Notes under the pieces: generated by a model | Seen by the model: only the letters and a program-made list of their open reading frames with translations | Told to the model about the DNA's origin: nothing | Database searches by the model: none | Assembly (NCBI GenBank): GCA_937925775.1 | Contig: CALAMM010000111.1 | Coordinates: 1-10,741, forward strand | Length of the DNA: 10,741 nucleotides | DNA from: an uncultured Fimbriimonadales bacterium | Lineage (GTDB): Bacteria > Armatimonadota > Fimbriimonadia > Fimbriimonadales > GBS-DC | Direction: 5' to 3' | Program-made: the position numbers and the translations under genes | Part shown: positions 6,896-10,741 of the stretch, in pieces | Layout of the letters: each line of letters opens with the position of its first letter | Position numbering within the stretch: the first letter of the stretch is position 1

Positions 6896-6985
6896 GTGCG
6901 ACGCCATTCTTGGCGTGGTTGTGTCGGAGTGCGACGCATTTTGGGCTTCGTTGCATCACGGTGCGACGCTAAGAATGGCGTCGCA
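6896..6985. repeat. Cluster of three GTGCGACGC units with palindromic arms
   Basis: GTGCGACGC occurs at 6896, 6929 and 6961, spaced 33 and 32 bases apart. The first unit is a local hairpin (ACGCCA-TTCT-TGGCGT, 6901-6916). The third is its near mirror (ACGCTA-AGAA-TGGCGT, 6966-6981). Over 20 bases, 6897-6916 is the reverse complement of 6966-6985 with one mismatch, so the cluster can also fold as one large stem with a spacer of about 49 bases. It lies between the promoter of the LolA-like unit and the broken 5' end of Rhs fragment A. It resembles a REP-like interspersed palindrome and contains no gene. Confidence 0.7.
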
Positions 6986-7019
6986 ACACTTGTATCGTCG
7001 TGCGGACGCTTCGGTTGGG

Positions 7020-7343
7020 GTATCCTATGAGTACGACGGCTTAGGTCGGCGGGTACGCACGGTGGATAGCATGGCGAACGAAGTCTTGGAGTACGCCTAT
7101 TCAGGCAACACGCTGGTCGCCAAGCGGCGTGGGAACGAGTGGATACCGATGGTGTACGGGTTGGAGCTGTTGCAGCGTGGCGCGGTGAACCAGTACTGGA
7201 GTTGGCGTGGGGACTTGGTCGCGGCGAACGGCGTTAGTCAGCCTGCCCAGCCTGCGCCTGTGGTGGATGCGTTCGGCGACATAGTGAGCGGCAGCGCCAA
7301 ACGTGTTGAGGAGTATCTGGATCCTGACGGTAACTGGTGGTAA
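7020..7343 (+). pseudogene. Rhs/YD-repeat core fragment A (5' and 3' truncated)
   Basis: The frame reads VSYEYDGLGRRVRTVD, a canonical YD repeat, then LEYAYSGNTLVAKRR and GAVNQYWSWRGDLVA up to FGDIVSGSA at 7298. These are the last stretches of an Rhs shell before the core/toxin boundary. Nothing upstream of 7020 is Rhs-like; the frame instead runs into the palindromic repeats, so over a thousand residues of a normal Rhs protein are missing. After SGSA, where the intact copy C continues EVYGWNGG, the frame reads KRVEEYLDPDGNWW and stops. From 7180 to 7298 it matches copy C with only about eight differences, which indicates recent duplication. It is expected to be silent. Confidence 0.85.
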
Positions 7344-7411
7344 ATGGAACCGAAGGTTTCGTGCTGCTTGCTACGCTGTTGGAGGGCGCACGAGACCTTC
7401 CAAGCGAGTAG
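7299..7411 (+). other. Short remnant of an unknown coding 3' end after Rhs fragment A
   Basis: After SGSA the frame gives KRVEEYLDPDGNWW and ends at TAA (7341-7343). In a shifted frame the following bases read VVNGTEGFVLLATLLEGARD to a TAG at 7409-7411. Together these look like one protein tail broken by a small frameshift, perhaps the end of a lost Rhs C-terminal domain. The DPDG string and TGGATCCTGA (7319-7328) also occur at the true core/toxin junction of fragment B (8659). This is suggestive only. Confidence 0.3.
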
Positions 7412-7432
7412 GTGGAGCAACGGAGAAAAGTT

Positions 7433-8467
7433 ATGACAGGTAAACTTCTTGACATGTTTCACCGCGGAGATTATACCTCATGCGTTCAGGAAGCTGAGCA
7501 AGCGTTAGCGACTGCAACCGATTCGAGCCTCCGCTCGGAGGTTTTGGAACTTCTGTTCCACGCATATGTTGAACTAGACTTATATGACAGAGCGCATGAT
7601 GTTGCCTACAGATTATTTTCTGCAGACCCCTCCAATGAAAAAGTAGTGAACATAGCGACATTGAGTGCTCTTCTTAATCATGATGCCTATCTTCTGCGTC
7701 AAATAGCGCCGCAAGTTGAGAACAAAGCTTTGCAGGAGACAATTGTTTGCGCAACAAAAAGTATTGTTGAATACATCTTTCCGATGCCATACACCCTTGG
7801 GCTATGCTGGTGGCGTTCCTTGCAGGGACAGCTCGCTCCGTGTTGGATGGCAGTATCTGCTGTACGAGATAAAGATTACGCAAAGGGGCTTCAAATCGCT
7901 GAAACAGTATTGAAAAACACACCTAACAGTTTCCCTTTCTATTGGATTGTTTTAGTATGCAGCGTGAATCTGGGACGACAGGATGTCTTCAACCAACTGT
8001 GTGAGCGCGGGATTGGATTACATCCCGACTATTGGAGGCTTTACTTGTATAAGGGAATAGTATCTTGCTCTCAAGGAGATTACACACAAGCACAGGAGCT
8101 GTTTCGAGAGGCGCAACACAGAAACCCTCAGGCAGGTGAAACCTGGCTGCGTTATGGTGCTTGCCTCTACGAGCAGGCGAGGTATGATGACGCAGTGCGT
8201 GCCTACAAAGCAGCCCTGAGGATCTTTCGTGATCTAGGAACTCCTGTGAGATACGGCGCTATGATAGAAACAGTAGCGCAACTCATACCTGCACAGACTC
8301 GTCGTCTGCGATTGCCGCGCTCTTTGCTTGTCCTCTGGTATCGCCTATTGTGGATGCCACTAATACTACGCTATGTAAAGAATGTAAAAAACATTGTGGA
8401 CACTGTGGAGCATAATTTCGGGGTCAGGTATGAAATTGAATACCCGCGAACTAAGCGGTGGTTCTGA
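7433..8467 (+). CDS. TPR-repeat protein lodged within the Rhs island
   Basis: The 344-aa, probably cytoplasmic product has alpha-helical repeat character throughout. TPR-like units are clearest at 201-265 (LYLYKGIVSCSQGDYTQAQE, NPQAGETWLRYG, YDDAVRAYKAALRI), with weaker ones at 12-65 and 145-165. A hydrophobic stretch SLLVLWYRLLWMPLIL (297-312) could bind a membrane or pack internally. The ATG at 7433 is preferred over a GTG at 7412 because GGAG lies seven bases upstream. The gene is clearly AT-richer than the housekeeping genes. Its stop codon TGA uses the first two bases of the resumed Rhs core (8466-8467). From its place inside the Rhs core it may be the immunity partner of a deleted toxin or carried cargo; no enzymatic motif supports a function. 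Confidence 0.75.
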   Translation: MTGKLLDMFHRGDYTSCVQEAEQALATATDSSLRSEVLELLFHAYVELDLYDRAHDVAYRLFSADPSNEKVVNIATLSALLNHDAYLLRQIAPQVENKALQETIVCATKSIVEYIFPMPYTLGLCWWRSLQGQLAPCWMAVSAVRDKDYAKGLQIAETVLKNTPNSFPFYWIVLVCSVNLGRQDVFNQLCERGIGLHPDYWRLYLYKGIVSCSQGDYTQAQELFREAQHRNPQAGETWLRYGACLYEQARYDDAVRAYKAALRIFRDLGTPVRYGAMIETVAQLIPAQTRRLRLPRSLLVLWYRLLWMPLILRYVKNVKNIVDTVEHNFGVRYEIEYPRTKRWF

Positions 8468-8969
8468 AGTGTACGGTTGGAACGGCGGCTGGGGCTATCG
8501 CTCGGAGGCGCACACAGGCGGCTTGATGAAGGTTGGTGTGCGCTGGTATGACGCTGTGATGAGCAGGTTCTTGCAGAAGGATTCGTGGTTGGGGGATGTT
8601 CGCCAACCCCTCACGCTGAATGCGTATGGGTATTGTGGGAATGACCCTCTGCAAATGGTGGATCCTGATGGAGAAACACCTAAAATTCTGGTTGTTAGCA
8701 TCATCACCGTGAAAGGCATAAAAGTCATCCGAGCAATCAGAAGAGCTAAGACTGTCAAGGAAGCAGCTAAGGCGTTTAGGGATGGGGACGAGATACGGGT
8801 AGTGGGATCTGGCTCCAAGCGAACTGCAAAACGGATTGCAAAGCAGGTCGCAGAGCATCCCGATGATGTCTATCGCCACGGCCCCCATATCCGCCCAGAT
8901 ATCAAAGAACCCTTGCCTCATTACCGTGTCAAGGGGTATCCTAAACAGCACATCTTTTATGAACCATGA
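8430..8969 (+). CDS. Rhs core fragment B fused to a C-terminal toxin-like domain (orphan Rhs-CT)
   Basis: In the 179-aa frame from ATG 8430, the segment SGGSEVYGWNGG to NAYGYCGNDPLQMVDPDG is the conserved end of the Rhs core, including the RWYD..(M)SRFLQKD element and the DPDG boundary motif (encoded about 8661-8672). The remaining ~98 residues form the variable C-terminal domain. It has a hydrophobic start ILVVSIITVKG, a basic KRTAKRIAKQVAEHP helix, and a His-rich end with RHGPH, LPHYRVKGYPKQHIFYEP. His/Arg/Tyr clusters of this type occur in nuclease-like polymorphic toxins, but I cannot name the family. The start codon is uncertain (a TTG at 8394 is also open). Alone it has no delivery shell, so it is an orphan module. 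It overlaps the next gene by ATGA. Confidence 0.75.
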   Translation: MKLNTRELSGGSEVYGWNGGWGYRSEAHTGGLMKVGVRWYDAVMSRFLQKDSWLGDVRQPLTLNAYGYCGNDPLQMVDPDGETPKILVVSIITVKGIKVIRAIRRAKTVKEAAKAFRDGDEIRVVGSGSKRTAKRIAKQVAEHPDDVYRHGPHIRPDIKEPLPHYRVKGYPKQHIFYEP

Positions 8970-9514
8970 TAGAAATCATACGCTGTTTGGAGGGATTTCC
9001 GTGGGAGACCGTGCGTGAGGCACTATCTAGTCTCCCACGCTCGCGGGTGTCAAAAAGACGCTTGCGCGATGCCGTTATTCAGTTCGAAGAGGGCTTTTGT
9101 GTGCGCGCATCGCTTGACGACCTTCTGCAGATGCTTCAGTGGTGGTACGCCGCGATCTACACGGCTTATAGCGAAATGACACGCCACAGCCAAATCCTAA
9201 GTTTCGCTGAGGATATTTTCCAAAACAGTCCCCGCTTAGAAGTAAGAACCTATTACGATGACACAATCTATAAGTTAAGGCTCGTTATTGAACACGAGGG
9301 GCAGAGTTCACGCGTTCATTTAGGGGACGCTGCATTCGTCCGTCGTACTGATGTTCTCTTCGATGCGTGTCTCTCTACGGTTGGTTCGTTACGGGAGTGG
9401 GTTGACTTTCTTGCAGGAAACTTTTCCTCCGAGGATGTGACAGTTCTGGAGGAGGGCAAGTACGAGGAAATCCGAATAGGGCGCAATGTGATTATCGTGG
9501 AAGAAGATGAGTAG
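8966..9514 (+). CDS. Putative immunity protein for the Rhs C-terminal toxin
   Basis: A 182-aa protein whose ATG overlaps the toxin stop (ATGA), the standard coupling of Rhs-CT and its immunity gene. It has no signal peptide or membrane segment, so it would neutralise the toxin in the cytoplasm. It is acidic, especially at the end (EEGKYEEIR, VIIVEEDE), matching the basic toxin domain. Middle segments such as TYYDDTIYKLRLVIEHEG suggest beta strands after a helical first half. I do not recognise the family. The role is inferred from position and charge. Base composition is AT-rich like the toxin domain and the TPR gene, unlike the flanking housekeeping genes. Confidence 0.65.
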   Translation: MIEIIRCLEGFPWETVREALSSLPRSRVSKRRLRDAVIQFEEGFCVRASLDDLLQMLQWWYAAIYTAYSEMTRHSQILSFAEDIFQNSPRLEVRTYYDDTIYKLRLVIEHEGQSSRVHLGDAAFVRRTDVLFDACLSTVGSLREWVDFLAGNFSSEDVTVLEEGKYEEIRIGRNVIIVEEDE

Positions 9515-9564
9515 AAGGGGCTCTTTTGCTGTTTGTCTGTGTGCTCGACCCGGTGTGAGTAATC

Positions 9565-9893
9565 TAAACCTGCGGCACTGTGGCGCGGTAAACCAGCACT
9601 GGAGTTGGCGTGGGGACTTGGTAGCCACGAACGGCGTTAGTCAGCCTGCCCAGCCTGCGCCTGTGTCGGATGCGTTTGGCGACATAGTGAGCGGCAGCGC
9701 CGAAGTGTACGGCTGGAACGGCGGCTGGGGCTATCGCTCGGAGGCGCACACAGGCGGCTTGATGAAAGTGGGCGTGCGCTGGTACGACCCTGCGATGGGC
9801 AGGTTCGTGCAGAAGGATCCGTGGCTGGGGGATGTGCACCAACCCCTCACGCTGAATGCGTATGGGTACTGCATAAATGAGCCTATCGGGATT
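9565..9893 (+). pseudogene. Rhs core fragment C (uninterrupted across the A/B junction, lacks toxin)
   Basis: The frame reads CGAVNQHWSWRGDLVATNG, FGDIVSGSAEVYGWNGG, then MKVGVRWYDPAMGRFVQKDP and NAYGYCINEPIG. It thus joins in one piece what fragments A and B carry separately. Homology ends at about 9893, before the DPDG boundary, and no C-terminal toxin follows. The open frame starts at an ATG at 9507 overlapping the immunity gene. It runs on, out of frame, into the DUF4230 gene up to 10082, so any product would have a meaningless tail. This is best read as a decayed acceptor or donor copy. Confidence 0.82.
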
Positions 9894-9950
9894 GCCAGTC
9901 ACCCGATTGGATACCCCTGCCAGTGGGCTGAGGATGAGGGCACAATCGGG
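9885..9950. repeat. Alternative inverted repeats just upstream of the DUF4230 gene
   Basis: ATCGGG (9885-9890) can pair with CCCGAT (9902-9907). Alternatively CCCGATTG (9902-9909) pairs perfectly with CAATCGGG (9943-9950), which ends two bases before the TACACT box. The shared middle arm makes the pairings exclusive. This could be an operator-like palindrome pair or chance in GC-rich DNA. Confidence 0.4.
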
Positions 9951-9951
9951 G

Positions 9952-9957
9952 TACACT
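9952..9957 (+). promoter_or_regulatory. Putative leaderless -10 box of the DUF4230 gene
   Basis: TACACT in GGGGTACACTTAT ends six bases before the ATG at 9964, the same string and spacing as at hslU. No Shine-Dalgarno and no clear -35 are visible, so the transcript is likely leaderless. Confidence 0.5.
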
Positions 9958-9963
9958 TATGCT

Positions 9964-10647
9964 ATGTGGTTTCAGATTTTGTGGCGGTTTCGCCGTCCGA
10001 TTGGGCGGGGCGTCATGGTGGTGGGTGTCGCCGCGACGCTATTGCTTCTGTTCGGGTTGCTCACGCGCGAGGCAGGGCGTGAGTGGCTGCTGGAGCGCGT
10101 GCGCGGGCTGACTGCGACCGTCTATCGCACGCAGTCCAGCCCCATCGTGATTGTGGAGCGCCTGCAAGCGATGCAACGGCTCGAAACCGCGCGGCAGACC
10201 ACCACGCACGATATCGTAATCGAAGCGAGCAACGGCTTACCTGTGTGGCTCGCTGGCGAGCGGCTGCGCATGCGTGCTGTCGCCGAAGTCTCTGCAGGCG
10301 TCGATCTTGGCAAGCTCCGACCAGAACATGTGCAGGCGTCGGGTAAGCGCGTGCGGATTATCCTCCCTGAGCCGCAGATTTTCGATATCATCGTGCGCGA
10401 GCAGGGCACAGAGGTGTATCATCGCGAGCGCGGCTGGCTGGTGTTCCGCCCCGATAAAGAGATAGAACAGCGCGCCCGTCAGCAGGCGTGGCTGGAGGCG
10501 CGTCAAGCGGCGATGCGCAGCGAACTGCTCAGCCGCGCCCGCGCCCAAGCCGCCGCCGAACTCCAGCATCTGCTGCGCCTGCTCGGATTCGAACACGCCC
10601 ACATCGAGTGGCAAAACGCGCAACCAATTGCCCAAAACGCCTTTTAG
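9964..10647 (+). CDS. DUF4230 family membrane-anchored protein
   Basis: The 227-aa protein has a basic N-terminus (RFRRPIGRG) and one transmembrane segment (about 15-34, VMVVGVAATLLLLFGLL) that would anchor it in the cytoplasmic membrane. The rest fits DUF4230: VIVERLQAMQRLETAR (62-77), a beta-rich middle GERLRMRAVAEVSAGVDLGK (98-117) with RIILPEPQIFDIIV (131-144), and a long charged helix (165-205, KEIEQRARQQAWLEARQAA) before LLRLLGFEH. The family's biochemical role is unknown. The ATG at 9964 is preferred to in-frame upstream starts, because those fall in the decayed Rhs region and because the TACACT box sits just before it. It follows Rhs fragment C with no gene between. Confidence 0.8.
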   Translation: MWFQILWRFRRPIGRGVMVVGVAATLLLLFGLLTREAGREWLLERVRGLTATVYRTQSSPIVIVERLQAMQRLETARQTTTHDIVIEASNGLPVWLAGERLRMRAVAEVSAGVDLGKLRPEHVQASGKRVRIILPEPQIFDIIVREQGTEVYHRERGWLVFRPDKEIEQRARQQAWLEARQAAMRSELLSRARAQAAAELQHLLRLLGFEHAHIEWQNAQPIAQNAF

Positions 10648-10663
10648 CGCATCCCACACAAGG

Positions 10664-10669
10664 TACAAT
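10664..10669 (+). promoter_or_regulatory. Putative -10 box of the last gene
   Basis: GGTACAAT ends nine bases before the ATG at 10679, in the 31-base gap after the DUF4230 gene. There is no Shine-Dalgarno, so a very short or absent leader is likely. It resembles the other GG-preceded -10 boxes in the window. Confidence 0.4.
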
Positions 10670-10678
10670 TCATCCGCT

Positions 10679-10741
10679 ATGAGACAGGCGTTTATCCCGT
10701 CCGAAGCGGTCGCCACCCATGTGGAGCGCACCGAAGAGGGC
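10679..10741 (+). CDS. Start of an unidentified gene, cut by the window edge
   Basis: An ATG opens 21 codons (MRQAFIPSEAVATHVERTEE and one more) with no stop before the window ends. It lies 31 bases after the DUF4230 gene with a -10-like TACAAT nine bases upstream. The fragment is too short to name a family; it has no signal peptide. Confidence 0.5.
   Translation, partial: MRQAFIPSEAVATHVERTEEG

Noticed and set aside
6896..6985. Possible CRISPR array from regularly spaced GTGCGACGC
   Set aside because: The repeat is only nine bases, the 'spacers' partly mirror each other as hairpins, there are just three units, and no cas genes are near.
6990..9893. Insertion sequence or transposon carrying the Rhs pieces
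   Set aside because: No transposase or integrase frame and no terminal inverted repeats bracket the island; the core-fragment duplication explains the layout better.
9507..10082. A single 191-aa protein from Rhs fragment C into the following DNA
   Set aside because: The part after about 9893 is out of frame with the DUF4230 gene and has no Rhs homology, so the long open frame is accidental.

Overview
The window looks like a stretch of chromosome from a moderately GC-rich bacterium with housekeeping genes at both ends and a low-GC accessory island on the right. Three features make an Armatimonadota-like lineage a reasonable but unproven guess: a Tat-exported Gfo/Idh/MocA oxidoreductase, a DUF433 antitoxin, and several -10-like boxes of the form GGGTA(C/T)ACT placed very close to start codons. 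Nothing here fixes the taxonomy.

Positions 1-4012 form a minus-strand block. In transcription order it holds tRNA-His and tRNA-Lys (both with encoded CCA), hslU (GTG start, no visible ribosome-binding site), a short GspE/PilB-type secretion or pilus ATPase, a DUF433 antitoxin, and tgt, which runs off the left edge. Between the antitoxin and tgt lies a 31-codon N-terminal stub of a DUF5615-type (PIN-like) toxin. The stub reads in frame, without a stop, into the tgt start codon.

Positions 4090-5430 carry a plus-strand secreted oxidoreductase. It meets head-on a two-gene minus-strand unit (5437-6835) made of a LolA-like protein without a signal peptide and a class I SAM methyltransferase overlapping it by 23 bases.

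Positions about 6896-9893 are an Rhs/YD-repeat polymorphic-toxin graveyard. It begins with small palindromic repeats. Rhs core fragment A follows and stops at a precise SGSA codon position. Then comes a 1,167-bp AT-richer segment with a TPR protein gene. Fragment B resumes the core in the same frame at EVYGW and ends in DPDG plus a C-terminal toxin-like domain of about 98 residues, overlapped by ATGA with an acidic immunity-like gene. Finally a third core copy C spans the A/B junction uninterrupted but stops before DPDG and has no toxin. No full-length Rhs gene, secretion gene or transposase is visible. The arrangement fits displaced 'orphan' Rhs toxin/immunity modules exchanged through short core homology.

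Positions 9964-10647 hold a membrane-anchored DUF4230 protein gene that looks leaderless. A last gene starts at 10679 and leaves the window.
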